Source: Schistosoma haematobium
Taxonomy: Eukaryota; Platyhelminthes; Trematoda; Strigeidida; Schistosomatidae
Length of the DNA: 64,000 bases
Assembly (NCBI RefSeq): GCF_000699445.3
Contig: NC_067202.1
Coordinates: forward strand, 17,331,644-17,395,643
Reading direction: 5' to 3'
In this document: positions 22,470 through 34,984 of the stretch, one piece after another
Position numbering within the stretch: position 1 is the first letter of the stretch
Layout of the letters: every line of letters begins with the position of its first letter
The notes under the pieces: generated by a model
The model's input: the letters and a program-made list of their open reading frames with translations, nothing else
What the model was told of the DNA's origin: nothing
The model's database searches: none
Made by a program: the position numbers and the translations under genes

Positions 22470-22978
22470 TTTAAGCGCAAAACCATTGGTACAAGGGGGT
22501 GCTAAATAAATATGCGACATACTTCGTCATTTGATTTGCGTGAGGGCTGGGATACTGCCCAAATGACTAGACAGAGGCAGGTGGTTTTCTCAGGAGCTCA
22601 CCACTCGACCCTTTGACCTAGAGGTCTAACCCACAAGACAGTGAACCAACGTTAGGAGATGTAGTAACATGGTAGTAGTCAGTGATCAAGAATAGATTTA
22701 CACAGTTTTTCCCAAATGATCCTGGAGCACCTGCGTATCATTGGCCTGGAATCAAGTTTTTACAACTCGCCGAGATCGGTCCTCAATACCCACCAATTCG
22801 GTTTAAGTCCCCAGTGGACATTTGCTTTTTGTTCTCTCAATTTCGTAGACAACACTCCTGCTGCGAGAAGACAATGAGTAGGACTTCCTTGACAATGGCT
22901 ATGCACATGTACTCGTGTGAGAGCATTTAGAGAACAGACTCTTCACACCCTCGCCCGTACCAGGGCATTCGGCAGAAG
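22470..22978 (-). repeat. R480 copy
   Basis: Minus-orientation copy with CATTGGTACAAGGGGGTGC at its tail side and CCCGTACCAGGGCATTCGG at its head. Diverged from the 14-15 kb pair. Confidence 0.7.
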
Positions 22979-23560
22979 TATGATAGAGGAAATTAAAAGA
23001 TTGGAGAGATTTAAAGTCGCCTGGCCGAGACTTTGGTCCAACTAACTCAAAAATGACCAGGAACTATGATATATACCGGTGACTGGCGAGCCTCCAAGGG
23101 CCATCAAAGGTTTGGATACGATCATAAGACAGTTGTTTTGAAACACTGCTTCGTTGGCCCCACTACAAGAGGTTACGGTAATGATGGTGAAGATGTGTAG
23201 GACTGTTTAAAGGAGTGTTGCTAGAGTCCTAAGGTTGCCAAGAAAGAGTATAAGCAGCCATACGAGGAGTCCTTGTTCAGAATATTTCTTTGGTTTTAAA
23301 ACAGATCCTATTAGGATTTGGGTTAAGAAATCCTAAAACATTAGCAGACCCGTCAATGCTCCACGCCAGGTCCTGAAGTTTCACAGGTAAAGGTAAACTA
23401 TACACTTGGAAGACCCGAAAACTTTAGCACGTTCTAACCAATGCGACAGGGAATGCGAGTAAGTGATTCATAGTACAGAGCAAGAGATTTTTGAGAGGAT
23501 ACGTTAATTTAACACCATCAATGGGCATTTATAAGTTTATAACCCTTTACCGTGCTTTAT
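22979..23560. other. No recognisable feature
   Basis: Nothing supportable was seen in about 580 bases. Confidence 0.4.
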
Positions 23561-23562
23561 TT

Positions 23563-23740
23563 ATTTATTTGAACATATAAATATTGGTACAAAGGACCGT
23601 TGAGTACACATGCGTCACACAAATCACTTGATTTGTATGTACGAGTTTTATCCATTTTTCTGACACCTAATGTCAAAGGCTCACCTACTAGTTTTCCCAA
23701 ACAAATACCTCTACTATATTCGTACCAGTTTACGATCAAA
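23563..23740 (-). repeat. R480 3' part only
   Basis: TTTATTTATTTGAACATATAAATATTGGTAC is present as the complement of the R480 tail; similarity fades after about 180 bases. Confidence 0.55.
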
Positions 23741-23899
23741 GTTGCAAATCAGTGTACTTCCTAACAATAAATTGTGGGTAAAAAATATTTTTGTCACCAG
23801 GAGACCATAATTTTAAAACGATCCCACATTTATCATAGAGTCAACTGTATGGCCCATCCTTAATGGTATTTCCTACGCGTGATATCACCGATTGCTTAA

Positions 23900-25345
23900 G
23901 CATAAATTTCTAGTACAGAAAAGTCAGTAACTATAGACCCGTTAGCTTGACTAGTGCGGTTGTAAAACTGATTGAAAAAATCATTCGGATATCTGTTATA
24001 AACTATGTTGAAGGACATAATCTTTTCTCCAGGGAACAACATGGTTTTCGGAAAGGCCTATCTTGCTTGATAAATCTTCTCATTGCACGAGAAGATTGGG
24101 CTGCGGCAAAGGATCGGAATACTCCTGTGGATGTGATTTTCATAGATCTAAATAAGGCCTTAGATAAGGTCTCCCATTCTGGTCTTAAATCCAAACTGGA
24201 ACGTTTTAGAATCCATTAAACTGTCGTAGATTGGATAAGTAACTCCCTCCATGACAGGAGACAAAGGGTAAGGGTTAATGGAGCTCTTTCCCCGTGGGTA
24301 ACCGTAAAAAGCGGAGTTCCCCAAGGTACAACCCTCGGTTCTCTTCTCTTTTTACTTTATGTAAAGGAATTGCCAACTGTAGCAAAATCATCCGTTCTGC
24401 TCTTCGCTGATGACATAAAAATTTGGATACCCATACACAGTATGTCGGATAGAATAGTATTACAGGATGATCTTAGCTCATTGGTGTCATGGTTGGACAG
24501 GTGGTCACTAGAAGTAAATCCTAACAAGAGTGTGGTGATGCAATTAAATAACTATGATGATTCGTATCACTACACAATATGTGGATTCGTGCTACCCAAA
24601 GTAAGAAACTATAAAGATTTAGGAGTCATATTAAGCAATGGTCTTAAAACCACTAGCCACTGTAAGGCTGATGCTGCGAAAGGCTATAGGGTGCTATGGT
24701 CTATTCGTAGGTCTTTCCAGTATTTAGGTGAAATGTTTAGATTATTATACCCGATTTACGTGCGACCACATTTAAAATATGGGATTCAAGCAGCGAGTCC
24801 TTGTATCAAGTATGAAGCAGGTATGCTGGAGAGTCCAACAACGGGGTACTAAGATGGTAAAAGGTTTATGTGGCCTATCTTATGAAGACAGACTGGGACA
24901 CCCTAACTTATTTCCGTTATCATACCGTAGAATACGGGGTGACCTAATATCAGCTTATCGTATACTGAACGATGACCTTGGTATTAACATGTCGGTAGGA
25001 CTCTAATTTATGGACGAGCCAATCAGAAGTGTTTGAGGGATTTCAAGGTCACGGCGCTCTTATCTTTTACTTCCATCTAGGACTGATCATTTGAGAGGAC
25101 ATTCGAAGAACGTCCAGAAAACCGAGATCAAATCTTTTACGTCTGGAGTTACGTTTCTCGTACCGAGTAGTAAATTACTGGAATTCAGTCAGTAACAACG
25201 TAGAACTCCGTATGTACGTACACCAGTTCGAGTTACCACACTACCGGAACAAGTAATATCAGCACCTTTTGTTGATATATTCAAAACGAGATTGAACCTC
25301 CACAGTATTAAAAACTGCAAGGATTAATAAAGGTCTATAGATCTC
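23900..25345 (+). pseudogene. CR1-like LINE reverse transcriptase, 3' half
   Basis: Reads NYRPVSLTSAVVKLIEKII (from about 23929), SREQHGFRKGLSCLINLL, DVIFIDLNKALDKVSHSGL, then after a stop at 24220 SGVPQGTTLGSLLFLLYV (24310), SSVLLFADDIKIW (24390, FADD catalytic motif), LVSWLDRWSLEVNPNKSVVM, and RLLYPIYVRPHLKYGIQAAS. The C-terminal LPEQVISAPFVDIFKTRLN is at about 25250, after a small LINE-A stub. One in-frame stop and at least two frameshifts make it inactive. Motifs and spacing fit CR1/Jockey-like elements rather than RTE. Confidence 0.85.
25186..25245 (-). repeat. LINE-A (A2) 3' stub nested in the CR1-like element
   Basis: CAGTCAGTAACAACGTAGAA through AGTTCGAGTTGCCAC interrupts the CR1 C-terminal coding sequence, so A2 was mobile after the CR1 copy inserted. 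Confidence 0.7.
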
Positions 25346-25349
25346 CTCT

Positions 25350-26685
25350 CCTTACTACTGAGGACTAGGTTTTTACACAAACCGGCTATTTGTATACATT
25401 GACTCGATGGTTGGGAAGTTCCAAGCTTACGAAGAGTAAAGGTATATAAGTCCAGATTAGTGTAATGTAGGATTAACTATTGATCTTCATTTGATTACTC
25501 AGCATTTGAACACAATAATAATCATATTCACGGAGCAGACCAACTAAACAGATTTGTGTAGTAAGGAGGTGCAACTCATAAATATATGTCGCTAGACAAA
25601 TAAAAGATATTTTTACATATACAGAACATGCAGCAATAATGCCAGATGATGCATTAAGTAAGTCCTGACAAATGCAAACAAACCAATTAACGCCTTCATC
25701 CCCAACTACCGAATACCGCGGCAAAATACTTCCTCTAAACTTAAATGCCACAGTTACAATATTCACTGTACAATCTTGTAATCGACGTCTTCTCAAGAAC
25801 ATACCCAAACTAAACAGAAGAAATAGCATCAGTGGCTTGAGGAATTACAACGTGATGCTATATAAAGATATCATGATTCTACAGAAATTATCAGCAAACG
25901 AACGTAAGTTTTTGAATGAAGGCTGGAAGGCCTGAGCTAGTGTTAACAAACATATCTCTCGGCTCATCTAACCTTCCTTTAAGTCCTTATGCGGAGATAC
26001 ATTTATTCTCGTGTTAAATCGACGAGGAGCAGTTCTTGATCGTTTCATGAAGAGGCCACTTGATAGGCAAACGTTTCAGGAGACATTAATTTGTAGTGAC
26101 TCACATTTATCACGAGAACACGACTGGTTTAATAAAAACAATTATTATAACCAACTGTACCAGTGTTTGTTTTAACATGCTTTTGTTTGACTGTGCTAAT
26201 GACAGCTATTTTGTGCTTCCATTCTAATACTTACACTTCGATTGTAACTTCGCGCGAATTCGGTTACGTTCTGTAACCAAGCTTGTATCCTGGCACAATC
26301 TCGGTATCCTTTCGATACCACGAGATCGCCAGCAAATACATATCTCGACTTGGTCCATTACTTGCCTTCTGGTATTTGGCTTCTCGGGGATTTTATAGGT
26401 TTCTTTGGTTACGTTCAACCTTCGCCTTCTGATTTATCTGGCACGTGTTTCTTGGTAGCGGTGTTCATAGTAAGTCTCAACTCGACTCCACGCTACAAAT
26501 TGATCCTTTTCATTATATACCAAATCATTCCGACAAACTACTTGAATCCTTCTAAAATCCCGTGCTCTCAACTTTTCTCACTTCTAATACTTGTCATGAA
26601 TTATGTTTCTATCAATCAGCATGTGAAAAGATTACTGGTCATAATACCGATTTCTGTGACCCTCTCCCTGTGCTAAACCAATAGT
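25350..26685. other. No recognisable feature
   Basis: Contains a 118-residue hydrophobic open frame on the minus strand (25829-25473) and an overlapping plus frame (25672-25935). Neither resembles a family I know, and the two exclude each other. 26000-26110 has a slightly higher GC content. I support no feature here. Confidence 0.35.
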
Positions 26686-26689
26686 GCGT

Positions 26690-26885
26690 TAACCAACACA
26701 AGAATCATCGATTCAACTCTTAATCCTCAATGATCCTCCGTACAGTAGCTTTTCGCCTAGCTCAGTCTGTTCAGTCCAGAATAGAAATATAACACTTTGC
26801 TGTATGAATCGTATATTTCAGACACACATGGGTTAAATACAAACAGACCAGACCACAACGCTTTCAAGCTTCTTTCGCTTGTAAC
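26690..26885 (+). repeat. Repeat E (LTR-type) relic
   Basis: CAGTCCAGAATAG, GAATCGTATATTTCAGACAC and AAACAGACCAGACCACAACG match blocks in order at 49230-49325 and 61030-61110. Confidence 0.5.
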
Positions 26886-29200
26886 CCCTATTGGAGGACC
26901 ATAGTCCGCTTACCACGATTCACTATCGAAATCTGTCTTGGGCGATCCTTTGCGGCTGTTTTTAGTTGCCATTCGTTCTTTCGATGTCTGCTTCCAGTCA
27001 CCGACGTATTATATCTATTAGTCTTCCTCCTTTACTTTTCGCTTCAGGATTCCAAGTGAGAGCTTGCATCGTGATGAAGTTTGGTGATTTTCACAATGTG
27101 TAACCTATCCACGAACAGCGTCTTTTACTTATTTCCTCTTCAACTGGAAAATAGTTTGTTCTGTTCCACAGTAGGTTGTTGTTGATGGTATCCGGCCAAT
27201 AGACATTCACTATCTTGTTTAAACAACTGTTTAGAAATATCTGTACTACTTTGATGGCGATTGTATTAGTTCTCCAAGTTTCAGCTCTGTATAGCAGAAT
27301 TAACTGTTTTTACGTTCGTATTAAAGATCCTGAATTTGATGTTGGTTTACAGTCGTTCAGAGCTCCATATGGCCTTCAGTTGTAGGAATGCTGCTAATGC
27401 TTTGCCAATCCTCATCTTTACGTCCGCATCAAATTCTCCTTCTCCATTGACTATGCTGTTCAGGTACGTGGAAGTTTCCACCTTTTTCAAAGTTTCACCA
27501 TCAAGTGTGATTGGGTTGGTGTTTTCCGTGTTGTATTTGAGGATCTTGCTTTTTCCGTTGTGAATGTTGAGGCCTGCCAATGCAGAGACTGCTGCCACAC
27601 TGTTTGTCATGACCTGCATTTGTTGCAGTGTATGTGATGGAAGGGCTTGGTCATCTGCGAAGTCCGGATCGTCTAGCCGCATCCCAACTGTCCACTATAT
27701 TCCGTCTTCATAATCCAGCCGACCAAGAGACGAAAGAGAAAGTGACGCTGGTCATTTCTTGAAATACATTTGTTAGCTGACCACCATGCACGACTTTTCG
27801 CTGTATTTCGTCGTATGAATTCCATATGATATTGACAATCTCATATGTTCCATAGTGTCAAGGAGGTTTCCATAGAGTCTTCCTATCTAAATTGTTGAAT
27901 GCTTTCCCATAGTCGAGGAAGTCAATGCATAGTGACGAGTCTGATTCAATCGGTTGCTCAACGATGATCCGTAGTGTCGCGATTTGGTCTGTACACGACT
28001 GATCCTTATGGAATCCTGTCTGTTAATGTCGGAGCTGAGGGTCTACTTAATCTTCCATCTGGTTCAGCAACACTGTTATAAACGTTTAATGGTACCGATA
28101 ATAAGGTGATTCCTCTGTAGTTCTTTCATTTGCCCCGATCTCCTTTCTATGGTATCTTGGTGAAGTAACCTTCTTTGCTATCTGCCGGTACATGGTCCTC
28201 CTTCCAAATCTTTCTCAATAAAATGTGAAACATACTTGCTGTCACTTCTGTGTCTGACTTCAGTGCTTCACCTGGTATATTATCAGGTCCTTTTGATTTC
28301 CCAATCTTGATTTCTCCGATGACAATCGTGATTTCTTCGATGGTTGGTGGAGCAACACATGTAGGAAGATTTATGTGTACTGCTTCGAAGTCCGATGGGT
28401 TCAGTGGAGCTGACCTAGTCAAGAGTTCTTCAAGATTTTCTGCCAGTCCGTTCCTTTATTCTCGAATCACAGTGATCGGTTTGCTTTCTTCGTTCTTGAT
28501 TGGTCTCACTGGTTTATTATATTTCTCTGCCAATGTCTTTGTTGTGTCATATTCCCTTATCTTGTAGAATTTTCCACCGTCGTTGCCAGATCTTCCACGT
28601 ATTTCTGTTCATCGTCTCTTATGCTCTTCTTTATCCGCTTGTTTTCGTCCGTGTATTTGGCCTGTGCCTTGAATTTCTCTGTTTGTATTAGGCTGTTGTT
28701 AATTGCTGTCTTTTTTCTTCTTTTCTTGTGCAGGGTTTCGATAGAGATCTGTTCCTTATGATGATACTTCTGACGGCCCAACACCTCCAGACACGTTGAA
28801 GTTAAAGTTTCTTTAATCTCCTTCCAGCTGTTATCCACAGTAATTTCTTTTTCTTTCAGTAGATCCTATAAAACTTGAAACCTTTTGTTGAGAGCTATTT
28901 TGAATTTTTCGAGTTGAACAGTATGCTGAAGAAAGGCTGCATTGAACCTCTGTACTGCTGTTTGCCCAGTTGTCCAATACTTCACTAGCTTTAGTTTCAT
29001 CTTGGCCGCAACCAGGTGGTGATTTGAAGCTATGTCAGCTCCTCTCCTGATTCTCACGTCTTCCATTGTCCTTCCAAATTTTTAATTGATGCAGATATGG
29101 TCGATCTGTTTCTTCACGGTATGATCCGGGAGGACCCATGTAGCTTCGTGTATGTATTTGTGGGATAATATTGTGCTACCGATAACTTCAGTCTCATTAG
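26885..29200 (-). pseudogene. LINE-B (RTE-type), longest copy, degenerate
   Basis: About 2.3 kb on the minus strand. From 5' to 3': an endonuclease-end segment with MEDVRIRRGADIASNHHLV (29066), a Lys-rich linker (28838-28557), KGPDNIPGEALKSDTEVTAS and FHILLRKIWKEDHVPADSKE (28320-28160), palm shreds (about 28100-27800), then DFADDQALPSHTLQQMQ (27675, FADD active site), ITLDGETLKKVETSTYLNSI (27500), and 3' sequence to about 26885. Multiple frameshifts. This copy gives the domain order used to place the shorter LINE-B fragments. Confidence 0.8.
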
Positions 29201-30005
29201 TTAACTGATTGGTTATTTAGTTTACGCTGGAAGAACGAACACTTGGGTTGTACCTCAGTCCGTGTGGGTGGGCCGTAACGAGAAGACAGCGATTGTGTAC
29301 TTTCTCTCTATTCTGAATACCGATTAGTTCCCCTACATTTCCAGCAGAACCGGTGGCCTTCTAACCACCAATTAATACACCAATCAATAAACAACAATCA
29401 GCGCTTTATAATGTATTGATCTGAAGCTTCTTCTCACCCAGTGGCCAGTCAAAAGACGAAGATGAAGGGCAGATCAGTTTTCCGTTGTACTGAATTCAAT
29501 TTTGACTTAAAACCCAAGCAATAATGTATTTGAAATGTCTGACTAAATGACAACAGGATTAAAAAATTATGGTTTGTACTCAATACCAGACCAGAGTGTT
29601 AAGATAATAACTAGTTAACGATAAGTCTGGGATATTAATAAATATGACAATAATTTGCGGATTAAACGGAAGGTTAAGGAATAGAAAAATATTAAAGCAC
29701 TACGATCCACAGTTATATTAGTTATAAAATAAAACAATTCATGATTAGCCTTTTATTACATAATCTCATACGTCATGTTATCTCATTATTCGCCTGAATT
29801 ATACTACTTTCTTTTCACAGTATTCCTTTTTATGATCTCATTGTAAATTTAAGCACACTCATTTATTTAACTGGTATTGATATTCAAGTTCAAATGTAGG
29901 ACAACGTATATAAGAGTCAAACGATGACAGAAAGTTAACTGTAAAGAAGTTTTTTTTTCGTGCAATCCGCATTGTTGATCTATTTTTTATTCATTTATGT
30001 AACTT
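29201..30005. other. No recognisable feature
   Basis: Nothing supportable; AT-rich after 29500. Confidence 0.4.
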
Positions 30006-30009
30006 AATT

Positions 30010-30830
30010 AATTACTTATGCCTGTTACTCCTCGTGAAGGAGTACAGGCCGCTCATCAGCATTCTCCATCCAACCCTGTCTTCAACAATCCTTTCCAGAT
30101 CTTTCTAGTTATAAATCATCCTTTTCATGTCTGGTTCAATTTCCCGATGTAATGTGCTCTTTGGCCTTCCTCTTTTGTGTTTCCCTTCAGGATTCCAAGT
30201 TAGGACTTGCCTCGTGATTTAGTTCGATGATTTGCGTGATGTATATCCTATCCATTTCCATCGTCTTTTCCTAATTTCCTCTTCAGCTGGAAACTGGTTT
30301 GTCCTCTCCCCATAGTAGACTATTTCTCATGGTATCCGGCCAATGGATGTTGAGTATTTTGCGTAGACAACCATCTATAAATACTTGTACCTTCTTGATG
30401 ATGGTTGTTATAGTTCTCCATGTTTCAGCTCCGTACAGTAGAACTGCCTTGATGTTCATATTGAAGATTCTGACTTTGATATTAGTTGACAGACAGTTGT
30501 TTTTAGTTCCATATGTTCTTCAATTGTAGGAATGCGGCTGATGCTTTGCCAATCCTCCCCTTTACGTCTGCGTCTCAACCTCCTTGTTCATCCCAGGTAT
30601 GTGAAGGATTCTACAACTCCCAGAGTTTCGCCATCAAGAGTGATTGGATTGCTGTTCTCCATGTTATATTTGAAGACCTTGGCTTTCCCCTTGTGTATGC
30701 TGAGGCCTACTGATGCAGAGACTGATGCTACACTGGATGTCTTCATCTGCATTTGTTCGTGTGCATGCGATAGGAGGGCTAGGTTATCTGCGAAGTTCAA
30801 ATCGTCTAATTGGTTTTGAGCTGTTCATTG
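30010..30830 (-). pseudogene. LINE-B 3' half
   Basis: The plus strand starts TTACTTATGCCTGTTACTCC (3' end) and runs to the palm. The minus strand gives NFADDLALLSHAHEQMQMKT (about 30800), then VGLSIHKGKAKVF and ITLDGETLGVVESFTYLG. Frameshifts follow in the thumb region. 5'-truncated at about 30830. Confidence 0.8.
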
Positions 30831-31149
30831 TATGACATTCGTTTATATAATTTACACTCTCTATGAATTCTACTCGTTTTAAATGTACACTGCTAACATA
30901 CAAAATGTGTTCATTTCACATTAATCATTATATAAAATATATACAATTTTATGGTTTTTTTAAAATACCAAATTGTGTAGATGAAAGACTTTTTTATATG
31001 TGAATATTTGGGAATTCTTTAGTAAAGATATGTTTAAATAACGCGCAAAAAGAAATTAAACTACTGACTATTAGTAAGTAGTGTAAAGTGACACAAATAA
31101 AAAAGTTAATATCTTCGGAAGGATTAAATTATTATTTCTTTTTTTAAAT
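30831..31149. other. AT-rich spacer
   Basis: Nothing recognised. Confidence 0.4.
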
Positions 31150-31425
31150 ACAGATAAGTCAGTCAGTCAGTAACAACCTACTCCTATACCATTGAACATC
31201 GCTCGTCGAGGCAGTCGGTCGTTGGGCATACGTAACACGTGTCCCAGCCATCTCAACTGATCAAGTTTCACTACTTCATCAATTGATTTGCCATCCTTAC
31301 CTAGTACCCGTATCCTAACAACTGTGTTACTTACTCGATGGTCCCAGGATATACGAGCAACGTTTCGAAGACACCTATGATCGAATACTAGTAACCTACA
31401 GATAAAGAATGAGTACTTCAAAAAA
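31150..31425 (-). pseudogene. LINE-A (A2) fragment with internal deletion
   Basis: The 3' terminal CAGT repeats join directly to coding sequence. The minus strand reads FDHRCLRNVARISWDHRVSN, then KSIDEVVKLDQLRWLGHVLR and LPRRAMFNGIGVG. The last coding segment and 3' UTR seen at 32215-32640 are missing here. Confidence 0.75.
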
Positions 31426-32200
31426 AGTCGATATTTTAAGTCAGGTTAAGAAACTACTAGTGATGATTTGAATAAACCGGTTGTGTTTTTTTTCTATCGG
31501 GATAAACTAGATGAATAATAGACAAAGACTTGAAATAAAGTTTGTCAGTCAAAGAGAAGTGTTATTTTCCTTTCAAAAGATAAACCAATCAACCAACCAG
31601 TTAACGTATAATTGAACTCTGTAAAAATGATTGATATGAATTCTATAAACTGACTACCATTAGATACAGGATTAATTATATGAGATGTTTTTTCATAGTA
31701 TGAGCCTATGCAGAAGTGTACATCTATGACATTCAAGTTTCATTGCCAGTATGTTACCTTCAAACTACTTAGTTGTTTACGCCTTCAAAAGAGATCTCCG
31801 TTACAATCTATGATTATCATCCATACTTAATTCCACAACAACTTTATTGAATTTTACTAGTCACTATGAGTTTATGAAAGTGTACTAATTAAGAGTCCTA
31901 TAGTAGGAAATAAAAACGGTCTAATGTTTGTTGATTTCTACTTGTGATCTCTCGTAGAAGTGAATATAAACATAGATTACTCATTAAGCAGATTATATGT
32001 AGAAATATACTGAAATAGATTATTTATTAATGAGACAAACACTTAATAACCCAACCACTAGTTTTAACAATCCTAATTTGTGAATAAGATCAGTCCAACT
32101 ATGTTCTGTTCTTTCCTATGAAGTTGACATTGCTAATCTCGTTGTTGAAAGTAATGTGTAATGCTAATTGTGGGATCATATATGTGATTTAGGAACTAAG
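31426..32200. other. No recognisable feature
   Basis: AT-rich; nothing supportable. Confidence 0.4.
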
Positions 32201-32209
32201 TTTCGTTTC

Positions 32210-33300
32210 AGCCAGTCATTCAGTAACAACGTAGAAATTCGTACGTACGTACATCAGTTCGAGTTGCCACACCACATTAGCACAGAGATGCAGTGGTCGA
32301 TTCAAATCCTGTAGTGGTAGAGGTAGTAAGAGTATAAGCAGTAATCGGAAAGATTAGGGTTTGAAGATATTCTTCAAGGAGTATAATCCAGTGAAACAAA
32401 TTTGAAAAGAGAAAAAATAAAGGGACATGAAGAATTCAGAAGATTAGAATTTGGGAGAACACAAAGAGTGAATGCACCTGCGCCATTGCAAACGATTTTG
32501 AGCCACGTCATTCAGGGTCTCTAACCATCGGTTGCTATGGTCTTGCGGATCGCAACCAGGTAGTCTGCACCTATCAACATGGCTTAGTCTACTTGTCAGT
32601 GACTTCATGGATTTGTGCCATGTTTTGGTCTGGTTGCCCCTAGCTTTCTTCCAACCTACTCCTATACCACTGAGCATCGCGCAAGGATGACACGCAAAAT
32701 CGTGAAGCGTTCTATATTTTTCCCGACCGTAGCTGCTACCTCGACGTGGTGGTCGGGCTTGCCTATCGTAATGACACAACCGAGCTATATTGGCTGGAAC
32801 ATATGTTCCTGTAGGTTCTGCCATGCCAGGCAGGTCGATTGGAGAACGGTAAGACAAAAAGCAGCAACTCAAGGTCTGAGGGCGGGGTCGTGCCGCTGAC
32901 TGTAGAGCGGTGTGACGGCAGTAAAGTGTTTCCCTCGGAAAACCAGCATCTGCAGCGATGCTGCCTTCTCACAAGGAAGGAAGGGGTTAGAAAAGGTCGA
33001 CCTTAAAAATGTCACACCACGCCTTACCTCACGGATTTCCGTTGCCGGAGGTAAGGCTCTTTGAAGAACGGAGCTAACACGTCGAAAACCTCCCACGAAA
33101 AGGCCGTGTGCGACCGGCCTCAAGCAGTTGTCCCTTGGGCTCTGCGGTCACGCTCCCAGGTCGTTAAGGCCAACATTAATCCAACTTCCTTTCTAGGTTC
33201 CTCAAGAAATACCCTTCCACGGTGTGGGAAGCCGGGAAGTGAAATCAGCCCTCATACCCGTAACAGCACACGAGACCAAGTTGGTCACATTCAAATCCTT
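32210..33300 (-). mobile_element. Internally deleted LINE-A (A2) with both ends
   Basis: Reading 5' to 3' on the minus strand, a GC-rich leader (33300-32690; a second copy of part of it is at 46520-46735) runs directly into the LINE-A coding end (32680-32470: GIGVGWKKARGNQTKTWHK, then SLTSRLSHV). The A2 3' UTR and terminal TGAC repeats follow. The reverse transcriptase is deleted. The deletion joins two regions in frame, leaving an open frame of 142 codons (32872-32444) that starts in the leader. It looks like a non-autonomous derivative that could use the parent's machinery. Confidence 0.7.
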
Positions 33301-33360
33301 CCTACTAAAGTTCATTTATGTAAATGTTGTTTGTTTTTTTGTTTTTTCTCACTAAAGGAA

Positions 33361-33632
33361 TTTGATTGATAGGTGAGAATATTTTGAGATGGTCGGAGCT
33401 ATCCCTATATACAATAACAAATGAAATTCATTTAAGACTATGTCTAAGTGATGGAAACTAAATTCAAGTCACAGTATAAACATCAATATTAAAATATAAC
33501 TAGTTTCTTTTGTTATACAAGATTTAATTAACTGATTGTTATGAATAATGTTAAGTTACCAATTGAAGGAGTCATTATGTCAATGCCAACTGGTCAGATT
33601 TCATCTTGTATATATACAAACTTGTTCTAATT
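33361..33632. other. No recognisable feature
   Basis: AT-rich sequence up to the HH-SINE target duplication. Confidence 0.4.
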
Positions 33633-33643
33633 AATTCATATCT

Positions 33644-34062
33644 CACAGATTGAAATCATGAGTCAGCTGAAGCTAGACCACCATGGGAAACCTGGAAGCA
33701 CTGGACGGCCGTCTCGTCCTAGTATAGGACTCCTCAGCAGTGAGCATTCAAGATCCCGCACCCCGCGACATTCGAACCCAGGATCTATCAGTCTCGCGCT
33801 AGGCGCTCAACCAACTAGACCACTGAGCTGGCCGGCATCTGACGGTGTTAATGTCTAACTTCAACCAATCCACAAAATTGCGCCACCGTACACCATTGTC
33901 TTCAGTGAGTAGATATCGCACAACAGACCTGGTTGAACTCCACTGGTCACAGCTTCTCACTAGAACTTCAGGAGTATCTCTTGAAGGACTAAACAGCCGT
34001 TCAGTGGTTCCAGGTTTTCCATGGTGGTCTAACTTCAATTGACTCATAATTTCAGTCTGTGG
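33644..34062 (-). mobile_element. HH-SINE, complete, flanked by 11-base target duplication
   Basis: AATTCATATCT at 33633-33643 is repeated exactly at 34063-34073. In minus orientation the unit holds the A box (AGCTCAGTGGTCTAG near 33832-33818), B box (GGGTTCGAATG), then a hammerhead-derived fold at 33743-33698. CUGAGGA is intact, stem II is GUCC/GGAC, stem III is CGGCCG, but GAAA is changed to GAGA. The two ends are inverted copies of each other over about 70 bases, from CACAGATTGAAATC. Nearly identical to the unit at 49666-50082. Confidence 0.85.
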
Positions 34063-34073
34063 AATTCATATCT

Positions 34074-34430
34074 GTTAAACAAGTTAATGACTACTAAGCT
34101 GTATAGAGTAGTATATAACATTCATGAAATACTAGATAATGGATTCGAATCTCAATGATGGTCATATCAAGCTAATAATATCTAACTTAGACAAAATTTG
34201 TGTTCTGTATTTCCATTACTATTTCGTATTTAGGAATATAATCAATTTATAAATACAATCAATAAATAAGGATCCACCAAAGGATCATACAGATTAATAA
34301 AGATCGATCGAATGTAGTTCAGCGAATCAACAATAGGAAAACATAACTTCATAAAACACCAAATAAAAACTTAAATATCGTCTATAAATGATATGGACGA
34401 ATACTAAACTCCATTGTCTTATAGATCTAT
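34074..34430. other. No recognisable feature
   Basis: AT-rich; nothing supportable. Confidence 0.4.
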
Positions 34431-34432
34431 TG

Positions 34433-34690
34433 TAGTGAACGAGACCACAGGCAAGGGATAATCGAAATGTATTTGAACACGATAGAATCACTTAGTAAAA
34501 TCTAAGAACTAGATAGTCAAATGTCAGTCAATTGTTTCAGACTTCATTGTTCTTTTGGTTCCACATCAATCATTCACTGTTCTCGTTCTCTTTTCTTTAA
34601 TCTTCTTAACTTTCTGCTGTCAGACATTTCAATTTCAATTGGTGATACATACTACTTATATCTATTGACATCAGTAGCACATACTATATT
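34433..34690 (+). repeat. Repeat D (LTR-like)
   Basis: Begins TGTAGTGAACGAGACC, then ATCACTTAGTAAAATCTAAG, TTCTTAACTTTCTGCTGTCA and ATACTACTTATATCTATTGA. The same series occurs at 56920-57180 and 62925-63140, and in reverse at 47325-47545. The TG start and the arrangement at 59595-60450 suggest a solo LTR. Confidence 0.55.
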
Positions 34691-34984
34691 ATTAGTATAG
34701 GGAAAAGCTTAAAACAACAATGAAGAATTGTCAGTCAGTTATTATGCAATCAGTAAACAGCTTTTGTAAGTGGGTAGTTTATGAGAAAGAGAACAATAAT
34801 ACTATGAATTGAAGATTTTTACATAAATTATAAGTCTGTTGAAGTCTTCTATAGGTTCTTTTGTATGCAAATCGAAACTAACAATGCAGATATAATTCTT
34901 TATGAATATAGACTATTTATTTTTTTGAGACCTTATCAAAGACCCATACTCATATTGTTTTTGATTAGGGTTAAGATAAATAGT

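Noticed and set aside
25473..25935. Small membrane protein on the minus strand, or basic protein on the plus strand
   Set aside because: The two frames overlap almost completely, neither shows a family motif, and hydrophobicity is expected from T-rich antisense sequence.
32690..33300. GC-rich block as horizontally acquired or bacterial DNA
   Set aside because: It continues in frame into LINE-A and part of it recurs at 46520-46735, so it is the leader of that element.
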